Origin: Lentisalinibacter sp964427415
GTDB taxonomy: Bacteria > Pseudomonadota > Gammaproteobacteria > Steroidobacterales > Woeseiaceae
Assembly (NCBI GenBank): GCA_964427415.1
Contig: CAYRUH010000004.1
Coordinates: 1-64,000 of the forward strand
Reading direction: 5' to 3'
DNA length: 64,000 nucleotides
This document shows, one piece after another, positions 33,133 through 41,745 of the stretch (its first letter is position 1; every line of letters starts with the position of its first letter). The notes below the pieces were generated by a model. The model did no database searches. It saw only the letters and a list, made by a program, of their open reading frames with translations, and was not told the origin of the DNA. Position numbers and translations under genes: made by a program.

Positions 33133-33912
33133 ATGAGAATCCGGGTAGCACTGACCGCAGCCCTCGTGGCTGTCCTGCTGGCGGCTGCGCCGGCAGTGGC
33201 CCCGCTGCAGGCGCAGACAGGCGCTGCGGGGGCCGCCGGCGATCCTTTGGATAATTCTCCGGACAATCCGTCGGACAATCCGTCGCACGGTCCGGCGGAA
33301 GATCTGCGTGACGATCCGGGAGCCGACCGGCGAGTGCCGGGCGAACTGCGCGACTTCTTCGCCGACATCGACACCATCCGCGGCGGATTTCGCCAGGTGC
33401 TGTTCGATTCCCGCGGCGAGGCCGTGGAGCGCTCGGCGGGCGAATTCGCCATCCTGAAGCCGGGTCGCTTCCGTTGGGAGTACACCGAGCCCTACGAGCA
33501 GCTGATCGTCGCCGACGGCGAGAACATCTGGCTTTACGATGCGGACTTCGAGCAGGTCACGGTGCGCGAGCAGACGAATTCGCTCAGCCAGTCGCCGGCG
33601 ATGCTGCTGGGCGGCGATGCCGGCGCGCTGGAGGCCTTCCGCTATCTCGGCTCCTACACACGGGACGGCCGCGACTGGCTGCGCCTGGAACCGGTGGCCC
33701 CGGAATCGGACTTCCGCGCCGTGAGCCTGTCCTTCACCGGCGGCGAACTGGAGATGATGGAACTCACCGACGCACTGGGGCAGGTCACCCGGATCGAGTT
33801 CACCGAACTGGTCACGAACGACTCCCTGGACGCTGCGCTGTTCACCTTCGAGCCGCCGCCCGGGGTGGACGTCATCGGCGTGGGTGCATCCGCCGCGGCC
33901 GACACCAGGTGA
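33133..33912 (+). CDS. lolA: Outer-membrane lipoprotein carrier LolA
   Basis: This 259-residue periplasmic chaperone ferries lipoproteins from LolCDE to LolB. The signal peptide is about residues 1-31 (TAALVAVLLAAAPAVAPLQAQ). The LolA fold is clear: FFADIDTIRGGFRQVLFDSRGEAVERSAGEFAILKPGRFRWEYTEPYEQLIVADGENIWLYDADFEQVTV, LLGGDAG, and FRAVSLSFTGGELEMMELTDALGQVTRIEF. Between signal and fold lies an unusual low-complexity insert (about residues 37-70) with repeated DNPS units. Downstream vanZ-like gene overlaps by 4 bases. Confidence 0.93.
   Translation: MRIRVALTAALVAVLLAAAPAVAPLQAQTGAAGAAGDPLDNSPDNPSDNPSHGPAEDLRDDPGADRRVPGELRDFFADIDTIRGGFRQVLFDSRGEAVERSAGEFAILKPGRFRWEYTEPYEQLIVADGENIWLYDADFEQVTVREQTNSLSQSPAMLLGGDAGALEAFRYLGSYTRDGRDWLRLEPVAPESDFRAVSLSFTGGELEMMELTDALGQVTRIEFTELVTNDSLDAALFTFEPPPGVDVIGVGASAAADTR
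33260..33283 (+). repeat. 12-base tandem repeat inside lolA
   Basis: Two exact copies of cggacaatccgt (33260-33271 and 33272-33283), flanked by degenerate copies, encode the DNPS-type low-complexity stretch after the LolA signal peptide. The 12-base period keeps the reading frame. Confidence 0.8.
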
Positions 33913-34310
33913 ACCCGGTGGCCGGGCTGCGCTACCGCGGCTGGTGGCAGGCGGCGGGCTATGCACTCATCATCGTGCTGACCGTGAATTCGCTGGTGCC
34001 CTGGCCGCAGCTCGAGGACGCGCCCGACCATTTCGACAAGTGGCTGCACGGGGGCGCCTATCTGATCCTCACCCTGTGGTTCTGCGGCGTCCACGAGCGC
34101 CGCCACTGGCTTTTGGTCGTCGCCGGCCTGCTACTGCTGGGGGCAGCGATCGAATTGGCCCAGGGCCGCACCGGCTACCGGCAGGCCGACCTCGCCGACA
34201 TGGCGGCGAATGCCTCGGGCATCGCCGTCGGGCTCGGACTGGCCGCCGCCGGTGCAGGCGCCTGGTGCCGCTGGCTGGAGTCCCTGCTGCCCGGGGAGCG
34301 TCATGCCTGA
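33909..34310 (+). CDS. VanZ-like membrane protein
   Basis: This 133-residue integral membrane protein has about four hydrophobic segments (VVLT-type WQAAGYALIIVLTVNSLVPW, HGGAYLILTLWFCGV, HWLLVVAGLLLLGAAIELAQ, ASGIAVGLGLAAAGA) and the VanZ signature: FDKWLHGGAYLILTLW and IELAQGRTGYRQADLADMAANASGI. VanZ-like proteins have no settled general function despite the teicoplanin-resistance name. It starts with GTG at 33909, overlapping the lolA stop, and overlaps rarA by 8 bases, so translation is probably coupled. Confidence 0.82.
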   Translation: MNPVAGLRYRGWWQAAGYALIIVLTVNSLVPWPQLEDAPDHFDKWLHGGAYLILTLWFCGVHERRHWLLVVAGLLLLGAAIELAQGRTGYRQADLADMAANASGIAVGLGLAAAGAGAWCRWLESLLPGERHA

Positions 34311-35628
34311 GACCGCCGGCGGTCGCCGCCAGCGCAGCGACCCGCGCCCGCTGGCGGATCGCATGCGGCCCGCGTCGCTGTCGGAGTTCGCGGGGCAGGA
34401 ACATCTGCTCGGTCCGGACAGCCCGCTGCCCCGTGCCGTCGCCGACGGACGCATCCATTCCATGGTGCTCTGGGGTCCGCCGGGCAGCGGCAAGACCACG
34501 CTGGCACGCATGGTGGCCCGGCAGGGCGAGGCCCGCTTCATCGCCCTGTCGGCCGTGATGGCCGGGGTGAAGGACATACGCGCCGCCGTCGAGGAGGCGC
34601 GCAAGGCGCGGGCGGACTTCGACGAGGCGACCGTGCTGTTCCTGGACGAGGTGCACCGCTTCAACAAGGCGCAGCAGGACGCCTTCCTGCCGTTCGTGGA
34701 GGACGGCACGCTCACCTTCATCGGCGCCACCACCGAGAATCCGTCCTTCGAGTTGAACAACGCGCTGCTGTCCCGCGCCCGGGTCTATGTGCTGCGGCCA
34801 CTGGACCGGGCGGCGCTGATCCGCATCCTGGAATGCGCCCTGGCGGACCAGGAACGGGGTCTGGCCGGTCGCGTGCGGCTCACGCCGGAGCAGTTGCAGA
34901 CGCTCGCCGGTGCGGCGGACGGCGACGCGCGACGGGCTTTGAACCTGCTCGAGCTCTGTGCCGACCTCGCCGGCGAGGAGGGGAGCGTCACGGACGGCGT
35001 CGTCGCCGAAGTGATCGCCGGAGGGCGGCGGCGCTTCGACAAGGGCGGTGAGGCGTTCTACGACCAGATCTCGGCCCTGCACAAAGCCGTGCGCGGCTCG
35101 GATCCTGACGCCGCCCTGTACTGGCTGGTGCGCATGCTGGACGGTGGCTGCGACCCGCTCTATGTCGCGCGGCGGGTGGTGCGCATGGCCACGGAGGATA
35201 TCGGCTGCGCCGATCCCCGGGCGCTGCGCATGGCGCTGGATGCCTGGGAGGCGCAGGAGCGCCTCGGCAGCCCCGAGGGAGAGCTCGCCATCGCGCAGGC
35301 GGTGGTCTTCCTCGCCTGCGCGGCCAAGAGCAACGCGCTCTACACAGCGATGAAGGCCGCCGCCGCCGACGTGGAGCGCTACGGTTCGCTTGAGGTGCCC
35401 CTGCATTTGCGCAACGCGCCCACGCGGCTGATGAGGGAGCTGGACTACGGCAAGGCCTACCGCTACCCCCACGATGAACCGGACGGCTATGCGCCCGGCG
35501 TGGACTACTTCCCCGAGGAAATGCCGCAGCGAAAGTATTATCATCCCGTGCCCCGCGGCCTCGAGCGGCGCATCGGCGAGAAACTGCAGGAGCTGCGCCG
35601 CCGGGACCGGGAAGCCGGTCAGGGCTGA
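34303..35628 (+). CDS. rarA: Replication-associated recombination protein RarA (MgsA)
   Basis: This 441-residue AAA+ ATPase of the clamp-loader clade acts at stalled forks. It has RPLADRMRPASLSEFAGQEHLLG, Walker A WGPPGSGKTTLARMVA, Walker B VLFLDEVHRFNKAQQDAFLPFVE, sensor 1 IGATTENPSFELNNALLSRARVY, and the C-terminal tetramerisation part (RVVRMATEDIGCADPRAL, YGKAYRYPHDEPDGY). The start ATG at 34303 overlaps the VanZ-like gene. The ftsK-lolA-rarA-serS order is conserved in gammaproteobacteria. Confidence 0.96.
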   Translation: MPETAGGRRQRSDPRPLADRMRPASLSEFAGQEHLLGPDSPLPRAVADGRIHSMVLWGPPGSGKTTLARMVARQGEARFIALSAVMAGVKDIRAAVEEARKARADFDEATVLFLDEVHRFNKAQQDAFLPFVEDGTLTFIGATTENPSFELNNALLSRARVYVLRPLDRAALIRILECALADQERGLAGRVRLTPEQLQTLAGAADGDARRALNLLELCADLAGEEGSVTDGVVAEVIAGGRRRFDKGGEAFYDQISALHKAVRGSDPDAALYWLVRMLDGGCDPLYVARRVVRMATEDIGCADPRALRMALDAWEAQERLGSPEGELAIAQAVVFLACAAKSNALYTAMKAAAADVERYGSLEVPLHLRNAPTRLMRELDYGKAYRYPHDEPDGYAPGVDYFPEEMPQRKYYHPVPRGLERRIGEKLQELRRRDREAGQG

Positions 35629-35650
35629 GCCCTGCCTTCAGCGACAACCA

Positions 35651-35680
35651 ATAACGACGACCAACCATAACGACGACCAA
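35651..35680 (+). repeat. Direct repeat upstream of serS
   Basis: ATAACGACGACCAA occurs at 35651-35664 and again at 35667-35680 (16-base period), in the 85-base rarA-serS gap. It is short and otherwise unexplained: a possible leader feature or simple slippage product. Confidence 0.6.
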
Positions 35681-35713
35681 TAAGGGCCGAACAGCCCGCA
35701 GCGAGTCGCAACG

Positions 35714-36988
35714 ATGATCGACCCGAAGAGACTCAGAAACGAGGCGAAAGCCATCTCGGCCAACCTGGCGCGTCGCCGATTCCACTTCGATTCCGCGGCA
35801 TTCCTGCTGGCCGACGAGGAACGCAAGCGCTTGCAGATGGAGGCCGACGAACTCCGCCAGCAGCGCAATCGCAGCGCCAAGTCCATCGGTCAGGCGAAGG
35901 CGAAGGGCGACGATATACAGCCGCTGCTGGACGCCGTGCAGAATCTCGGCGAGCGGCTCGATGCAGCAGAAGGGGAACTCGAGCACGTGCGAGGGGAGCT
36001 CGAGGCGTTGCAGCTCGGCCTGCCGAACCTGCTGGACGACTCCGTGCCCGACGGCGACAGCGAGGACGACAACGTGGAGATCCGCCGCTGGGGCGAGCCG
36101 CGGGAGTTCTCCTTCGAGCCGCGTGACCACGTCGCCATCGGCGAGGCGGTCGGGCAACTCGACTTCGAGGCGGCCAGCCGCATCTCCGGCGCCCGCTTCG
36201 CCGTGATGTCGGGCGGCATCGCCCGCCTGCATCGGGCGCTGATCCAGTTGATGCTCGACGTGCACACCGGCGAGCACGGCTACCGCGAGGTTTACGTGCC
36301 CTATCTCGTGCGCGGCGATGCGCTGCTCGGCACCGGCCAGCTGCCGAAGTTCGGCGAGGACCTGTTCCACATCGAGGACGAGCGGGATTTCTATCTGATC
36401 CCCACCGCTGAGGTACCGGTCACCAACCTGGTGCGCGAGCGCATCCTGGAAGCCGACGAGCTGCCGCTGAAGATGGCGGCGCACACGCCGTGCTTCCGCG
36501 CCGAGGCCGGCGCCCACGGCAGGGACACCCGGGGCATGATCCGCCAGCACCAGTTCGAGAAGGTGGAGCTGGTGCACATCGTGCCGCCGGACCAATCCGG
36601 GGACGCCCTGGAGGAACTGGTGGGCAACGCGGAGAAGATACTGCAGCGCCTGGAGCTGCCCTACCGGGTGGTGGCCCTGTCGGCGGGCGACACCGGCTTC
36701 GCCGCGGCGAAGACCTACGACATCGAGGTCTGGCTGCCGGGACAGAGCCGCTACCGGGAAATCTCCTCCTGCTCCAACTGCACGGATTTCCAGGCGCGCC
36801 GCATGCAGTCCCGCTGGCGTAATCCGGCGACGGGCAAGCCGGAACCGCTGCACACGCTGAACGGTTCCGGCGTCGCGGCGGGCCGGGCACTGATCGCCGT
36901 GCTGGAGAACTATCAGCAGGAGGACGGCAGCGTGGACGTGCCGGAGGCGCTGCGGCCCTACATGGGCGGACGGGAGATCATTGCCTGA
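35714..36988 (+). CDS. serS: Seryl-tRNA synthetase
   Basis: This 424-residue class II synthetase has an N-terminal coiled-coil arm (about 25-105) that grips the long variable arm of tRNA-Ser, then the catalytic core with motif 2 (CFRAEAGAHGRDTRGMIRQHQFEKVELV) and motif 3 (LNGSGVAAGRALIAVLENYQ). Start is MIDPKRLRNEAKAISANLARR. A tRNA-Ser gene lies 3 kb downstream. Confidence 0.98.
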   Translation: MIDPKRLRNEAKAISANLARRRFHFDSAAFLLADEERKRLQMEADELRQQRNRSAKSIGQAKAKGDDIQPLLDAVQNLGERLDAAEGELEHVRGELEALQLGLPNLLDDSVPDGDSEDDNVEIRRWGEPREFSFEPRDHVAIGEAVGQLDFEAASRISGARFAVMSGGIARLHRALIQLMLDVHTGEHGYREVYVPYLVRGDALLGTGQLPKFGEDLFHIEDERDFYLIPTAEVPVTNLVRERILEADELPLKMAAHTPCFRAEAGAHGRDTRGMIRQHQFEKVELVHIVPPDQSGDALEELVGNAEKILQRLELPYRVVALSAGDTGFAAAKTYDIEVWLPGQSRYREISSCSNCTDFQARRMQSRWRNPATGKPEPLHTLNGSGVAAGRALIAVLENYQQEDGSVDVPEALRPYMGGREIIA

Positions 36989-37033
36989 CCCTCGGGCTGG
37001 CGCCCGGCCTGGCTGCGGGATGATGCCTGCGAT

Positions 37034-39880
37034 TCAGCGCGTGCTGGCCCGGTTCTTCAGCACCTTCTGCAACTCGGTCAGGGCCTGCTCCCAGCGTTCC
37101 TCGGAACTGCGGTAGTACTCCTCCCAGTCCTCGGTGGCCGGTATGCCGGCCACCTTGATCGTCAGCAGCACGGTCTCGTCGGCTTCACGGATGACGTACT
37201 CCTCGGTAATCGGGCCGGTGGGCAGGTGTTCGTCGCCTTCCGGCGGGACGATCACCACGCGCATCCGCCGCGGCGGCATGAAGATGTCGATGCGGCCCTC
37301 GAGCACGGAGTCGTCCTCGAACTCCACGCGGTAGCTGCCGCCGATGTGAGGCTCCACCTGGGCCTCCCGCGCGTACCAGCGCAGCAGCCACTTCTCGTCG
37401 GTTACGGTGCTCCAGATCGTCTCGAGGCGGTTCGTGAGGCGGATCTCATGGGTGTGGCTGCGGGTCATCTCCTCCGGGTGTAACGGCGGACCGGCCGGTG
37501 GTTTGGATGGTGCCGGTTCCGCTTCCTGGTCCCGCCGGGCCTCTGCGGCGGCGTCCATCTTCGCCTGCTCCGGCAGCGAGATGAGGTGCAGGTCCCGCTG
37601 CGGGAAGGGGATGGTGATGCCGGCCTCGCGGAACGCCTTGTCGATGGCGAAATTGATGTCGCTGATGACCGTGTATCGACGCTCGATACGCTTGATGCGG
37701 ACCCGGAGCTCGAAGTTCAGCGAACTCTCGCCGAAAGCCATGAACAATGCCCGCGGTGCCGGCGCCCGGCCGTCGGTGATCACTTCCGGATGCTTCCGAC
37801 CGATGGTCTCCATGATGTCGCGGACCTTCTCGATGTCGGAGCCGTAGGCCACGCCCACCTCGATACGCAGCCTGCCCTGGGGATTGCGGAACACCCAATT
37901 TGTCACCCGACCCGAGACCAGTTCCGAATTCGGTACCAGCACGTTCTGGTTGTCCAGAGTCTCTATATCGGTGGCGCGGATTCGCACCCGGCGCACGAAA
38001 CCCTCGGTGCCGCCTACGGTAACGAAGTCGCCCGCCTTTATTGGACGCTCGAACAGCAGGATGAGCCCTGAGACGAAGTTGCTGGCGATGGCCTGCAGAC
38101 CGAAACCGATACCCAGACCGAGAGCGGTGACGAACCAGGCGAGGCCGGTCAGATCGATACCCGCCACGTTCAGGCCGATCAGTATGGCGATAACGACGCC
38201 GACATATCCGAACAGGGTGACCAGCGCATCCCGTGCGCCCCGGTCCAGCGCCATATGTCGCAGCCAGCGGCGGTCGATCCAGCGTTTGATCCAGCCGGTT
38301 ACGACGATGAGCGCGGTGAGGATCAGGATGCCCTTGACAATCTCCGAGGGGACCAGCTCCAGCTGGCCGATCTCCCAGCCCTCGAACATGCGGTATTCGA
38401 GGCGGTCGAGCGTGTTGCCGGAGCTGTCCCACACGTAGATGACGTAGACGAGAAAAGCGATCCAGAGGAACAGATCGATGACCAGCTGGACGAAGCCGAA
38501 GCTCGTGCGAGACTCCCGCTCGGCCGCGCCGAACAGATCCCGTACGCGCTGGGCCAGGGGGGCGTCTCCCTCGACCAGCCCTTCGAAGGCGCGGAATACG
38601 AGCCAGAGCAGAATCCACAGCGCGAACAGGGCCAGGGCCGTGCGCACCAGGCCGTGGATCATGAAGCTCGAGAGATTGTGATAGCCGAGAGCGACGGCGC
38701 CGATCGCGGCCAGCACGGCGGTGACGCCGGCGAAGCGGAGAAAGCGGAAGCGTCCCTGCAGGCCCGGAATGCGGCGGAGGTAGATCAGCAGTGACAGCAG
38801 TGACAGCGCCACGGCCAGCAGCAGCAGCACGTGCAGGAGATTGTCGCCGACGGTGGCGCGAGGTCCGAGCCAGCCGGGGCCGAGGACGACGTAACTCAGC
38901 ACCAGGCCGACCAGCAGGAGGCGTATGCGCAGCCTGAGCGGCTGCACGTGATCGGGGATGAGGCCGGGTACCTTTGCCGACGGTGACAGTGACCCGGTCG
39001 ACCAGTCGATAACCACGGCGCCGATGCCGAACAAAAACAGGGCCGCGGCGAGGCGCATGGCGGCAAGGTCGAAATCGGCGCCGCGGATGGTCAGAAACAG
39101 CACCGCCGTGAGGGCGGCACCCTCCAGCAGCAGCGGTGCGTAGTTCGCCAGCGGTTTTGGCAACAGGTATTTCAGCCGCGGCGTATCGTCTATCTCCGTG
39201 ACCGCCTGGAACCGACGCATGAACTGGTGCCGGATGAAGAGTCCTGCGGCGGCCGAGACGAGTGCGGCGGCCAGCAGCAGCCACAGCAGGCCGGCCTCCG
39301 TCACGCCGGGCTCCAGATCCAGCTCGGTAGTCTGGCGCAGGCGAGAGGGCCAGCCCGGAACGGTGTGCGGTATGGCGCGTATCAGCCCGACGATGGTGCT
39401 GCGGCGCTCCCACAGAAAAGCCACCGAGATCTCGGCCTGGATCTCGGCAACCCGGTCGCTGAGATCGAACGCCTGATTGATGATTTCGCGGCAGGAGGAC
39501 AGCCGCGCCTGAGCATTGGTGAGTTCATTGCGGATGCGCACCCGCTGGTCCCACAGCGCCGTGTCGATGGTGGGATCGACGTCCTCCAGGATCTCGTTCT
39601 GTTCGGTAAGACGTTCGACCTCGGGCGAGGTCTTGCGCACGCAGGCCCGGCCGCGCTCGCCGAGGGCCTCGGCTTCCCGCTGGGCTTCCCGCAGCAATTC
39701 CGTGTCGCGCTCGCCGGTTTCGAGCCGTTCCGCCAGATACTGCAGGCGCTCGAGGGCGGCGGGCGGGGAGAACGTCTCTCCGGTCTGTGCGAGAGCGCCG
39801 GTGCCCGCCGTCGCGAGGGCGTAGAATACGAGACCGAGGAAGGCTGGCCATCGGAGTCGGGCGCGGCTTTCAGCCTTCAT
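37034..39880 (-). CDS. MscK/MscS-type mechanosensitive channel fused to an SRPBCC/AHSA1 domain
   Basis: This 948-residue protein has a signal peptide (1-31), a periplasmic coiled-coil region (about 40-170), roughly nine to eleven membrane segments (about 190-580), then the MscS pore and beta domain: LAWFVTALGLGIGFGLQAIASNFVSGLILLFERPIKAGDFVTVGG, and NVLVPNSELVSGRVTNW. This is the large MscK/YbdG-like architecture that releases solutes on hypo-osmotic shock. After a charged linker (about 770-808) comes a 140-residue C-terminal SRPBCC domain of AHSA1 type (LETIWSTVTDEKWLLRWYA, IGGSYRVEFEDDSVLEGRI, WEEYYRSSEERWEQALTEL). The frame is continuous, with no stop or shift at the junction. The added domain should sit in the cytoplasm, below the pore vestibule. 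Its role is unknown. Confidence 0.88.
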   Translation of the reverse strand: MKAESRARLRWPAFLGLVFYALATAGTGALAQTGETFSPPAALERLQYLAERLETGERDTELLREAQREAEALGERGRACVRKTSPEVERLTEQNEILEDVDPTIDTALWDQRVRIRNELTNAQARLSSCREIINQAFDLSDRVAEIQAEISVAFLWERRSTIVGLIRAIPHTVPGWPSRLRQTTELDLEPGVTEAGLLWLLLAAALVSAAAGLFIRHQFMRRFQAVTEIDDTPRLKYLLPKPLANYAPLLLEGAALTAVLFLTIRGADFDLAAMRLAAALFLFGIGAVVIDWSTGSLSPSAKVPGLIPDHVQPLRLRIRLLLVGLVLSYVVLGPGWLGPRATVGDNLLHVLLLLAVALSLLSLLIYLRRIPGLQGRFRFLRFAGVTAVLAAIGAVALGYHNLSSFMIHGLVRTALALFALWILLWLVFRAFEGLVEGDAPLAQRVRDLFGAAERESRTSFGFVQLVIDLFLWIAFLVYVIYVWDSSGNTLDRLEYRMFEGWEIGQLELVPSEIVKGILILTALIVVTGWIKRWIDRRWLRHMALDRGARDALVTLFGYVGVVIAILIGLNVAGIDLTGLAWFVTALGLGIGFGLQAIASNFVSGLILLFERPIKAGDFVTVGGTEGFVRRVRIRATDIETLDNQNVLVPNSELVSGRVTNWVFRNPQGRLRIEVGVAYGSDIEKVRDIMETIGRKHPEVITDGRAPAPRALFMAFGESSLNFELRVRIKRIERRYTVISDINFAIDKAFREAGITIPFPQRDLHLISLPEQAKMDAAAEARRDQEAEPAPSKPPAGPPLHPEEMTRSHTHEIRLTNRLETIWSTVTDEKWLLRWYAREAQVEPHIGGSYRVEFEDDSVLEGRIDIFMPPRRMRVVIVPPEGDEHLPTGPITEEYVIREADETVLLTIKVAGIPATEDWEEYYRSSEERWEQALTELQKVLKNRASTR

Positions 39881-39982
39881 GATTCGAGCGGTGTCCCCGG
39901 GCGCGGCAGGATGGCGGCAGTATAACCAATGGGTTGCGCGCAGTTGAAACAGTGTCTGCGCGGCGCCACAATGCCGGGCGAC

Positions 39983-40073
39983 GGAGAGGTGGCAGAGCGG
40001 TTGAATGCACCGGTCTTGAAAACCGGCAAGGGTTAGTAGCCCTTCGTGGGTTCGAATCCCACCCTCTCCGCCA
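39983..40073 (+). tRNA. tRNA-Ser (anticodon TGA)
   Basis: The acceptor stem GGAGAGG (39983-39989) pairs with CCTCTCC (40063-40069); discriminator is G and CCA is encoded (40071-40073). The anticodon stem CCGGT/ACCGG closes loop CTTGAAA with anticodon TGA at 40017-40019. A long variable arm (gcaagggttagtagcccttcg) is the class II feature of tRNA-Ser. T-loop GTTCGAATC is normal. It reads UCA and related serine codons. Confidence 0.96.
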
Positions 40074-40174
40074 CACAGATTCGGGTGGCCATCGACAGGA
40101 CCTTGGTCATAAACGACCGATACCGATACGCTGCGGCAGCCTCACTGGTGCGCCACGCCTGCCGCTGCTAGTCG

Positions 40175-40732
40175 ATGCGGTGGCTCAGATTCCAGTTCCG
40201 CACCGCGCTGCGTCGGCATCGGCAACGGATCCGCGACTGGATCGAGGCGAATCCGCGCCGTGTACGCCTGCTCGAACGCGTCGGCGCACTGAACATTGAC
40301 GAAGGTACTCTGGCACGCGGGGTCGCTGTCGGGCTTTTCATCGGCATGACGCCGACCGTCGGCATCCAGACCCTGCTGATGCTGGCTGGCGCATTCGCGT
40401 TCCGAGCCAACTTTCTTGCGGCGTTCGCGGTCTCCAATGTCAGCAATCCGCTGACCGTGGCGCCGCTGTACTACGGCTGGAACCGGCTTGGTCGTTTCGT
40501 GGTCGAGAAACTGCCCATCGAACCGGCGGTCATCGACGCGATCATTGATGATCCCGCAGAAGAGGTCGCATTCGAGACACTCGCGATGTTCGCGGGCAGC
40601 CTGATCACGGCAGTGCCGACCGCCGCTTTTGGTTATTATGCCTTTCTCTGGTTGTGGCGGAAACTGGAACTGCGCCTGCCGGCGAGGGCGGCCGACCAGG
40701 CGCGTGGTGCGCAGCGCCACAGGCCGGACTGA
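40175..40732 (+). CDS. DUF2062 membrane protein
   Basis: This 185-residue protein has the DUF2062 core: ARGVAVGLFIGMTPTVGIQTLLMLAGAFAFRANFLAAFAVSNVSNPLTVAPLYYGWNRLG, with two to three membrane segments (about 48-75, 82-100 and 138-162). The N-terminus is basic (RFQFRTALRRHRQRIRDWIE). DUF2062 has no established function. In other genomes it often occurs near competence (ComEC) or lipid-export genes, which are absent here. A tRNA-Ser lies 102 bases upstream. The start is the ATG at 40175. Confidence 0.82.
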   Translation: MRWLRFQFRTALRRHRQRIRDWIEANPRRVRLLERVGALNIDEGTLARGVAVGLFIGMTPTVGIQTLLMLAGAFAFRANFLAAFAVSNVSNPLTVAPLYYGWNRLGRFVVEKLPIEPAVIDAIIDDPAEEVAFETLAMFAGSLITAVPTAAFGYYAFLWLWRKLELRLPARAADQARGAQRHRPD

Positions 40733-40839
40733 GGCCGGTCAATGAAGGTTGCGCAAGCGACTTTCCGCCACCACACTGCACCGGTGGCATCGTGGCCCGT
40801 CGCCATGAACTATCCTGCCGTCAGCCAGTCGCATTCTTT

Positions 40840-41400
40840 ATGATCATCAGCGCCAGTCGATTACCCATCGGGCTACTCCTCGTCTGTCTTTGCGGCATTG
40901 CTCCGATTTCCCATGCTCAGGTTGCCGAGCGACCGCGCCCGTGCGTGCAGATCAGCGAGTTCTCCCAGTTCGATTTCTGGCTGGGCGATTGGCAGGTGCG
41001 CACCGCCGAGGGCGATCTCATCGGTGCCAATCGCATCAGCAAACGCGCAGACGACTGTGTGCTGGTCGAGGAGTGGGCCAGCACGCGCGGCGGCGGCGGT
41101 GTGAGCGTCAATTACTATGACCCCGTGGCCGGGGAGTGGGTACAGGTCTGGAATGGCAGCGGCGGGACGCAGATCACCATACGCGGCGGACTGGATGATG
41201 AAGGTTCGATGGCGTTGGTCGGCACGCTGCATCAGGTGGGCTCCGGGCGGACGGTCCGGTTCCGCGGCCTGTGGACGCCCCTCGCGGGCGGCCGAGTTCG
41301 TCAGTTCTTCGAGCAGTCCGTGGACAAGGGTAAAACCTGGCAGCCGTGGTTCGAGGGGTTCTACACGCGCGTCGACGAGAAGGAGGAGGGCGCCGAGTGA
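40840..41400 (+). CDS. Secreted DUF1579-like protein
   Basis: This 186-residue protein has a signal peptide (MIISASRLPIGLLLVCLCGIAPISHA, cut after about residue 26). The mature part reads FSQFDFWLGDWQVRTAEG, then VEEWAS, SVNYYDPVAGEWVQVWNGSGGTQITIRGG and FEQSVDKGKTWQPWFEGFYTR. The FWLGDW opening and beta-rich repeats resemble the DUF1579/calycin-like group. Function is unknown, probably periplasmic. The ATG at 40840 is chosen because it begins the signal peptide; the frame is open upstream. Its stop overlaps the next gene (GTGA). Confidence 0.7.
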   Translation: MIISASRLPIGLLLVCLCGIAPISHAQVAERPRPCVQISEFSQFDFWLGDWQVRTAEGDLIGANRISKRADDCVLVEEWASTRGGGGVSVNYYDPVAGEWVQVWNGSGGTQITIRGGLDDEGSMALVGTLHQVGSGRTVRFRGLWTPLAGGRVRQFFEQSVDKGKTWQPWFEGFYTRVDEKEEGAE

Positions 41401-41702
41401 ATCATCGCAGTCATGGTGCAGCCTCGCGCACGTTCATGTTGCCCACGACGAATCCGCTGCTGAACGGGCTCATCGTCGTGCTCGGTTTCCTCGCACTCGG
41501 CGCCGCCATGCTGCTCGGCCTGGTCGTGCTGGCCGTGTTCCTGGTCTCGCTGTTCGTGCTGGCCGGTGTGGTCGGGCTCAGGCTGTGGTGGCTGCGACGC
41601 AAGCTCGCCAAACGCCAGCAGGATCGCACGTCCCGGAGCGGCGTCATCGAAGGCGAGTACCGGGTCGTGGATCTCGGCGAACGGCGTCGCGATCGGCGCT
41701 GA
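41397..41702 (+). CDS. Small membrane protein, function unknown
   Basis: This protein of about 101 residues (GTG start overlapping the upstream stop) or 88 residues (ATG at 41436) is not recognised. One long hydrophobic stretch, LLNGLIVVLGFLALGAAMLLGLVVLAVFLVSLFVLAGVVGLRLWW, likely forms two membrane passes in a hairpin. It is followed by a basic tail RRKLAKRQQDR and GVIEGEYRVVDLGERR. It is probably co-transcribed with the DUF1579-like gene. Confidence 0.6.
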   Translation: MNHRSHGAASRTFMLPTTNPLLNGLIVVLGFLALGAAMLLGLVVLAVFLVSLFVLAGVVGLRLWWLRRKLAKRQQDRTSRSGVIEGEYRVVDLGERRRDRR

Positions 41703-41745
41703 GGCGGCGTAGCCGACCGGTACAAAACCGCGTAAGCTTCCGCGC

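Noticed and set aside
39983..40175. tRNA-Ser as the edge of an integrated element
   Set aside because: No integrase, direct repeat of the tRNA 3' end or shift in gene type follows; downstream genes look chromosomal.
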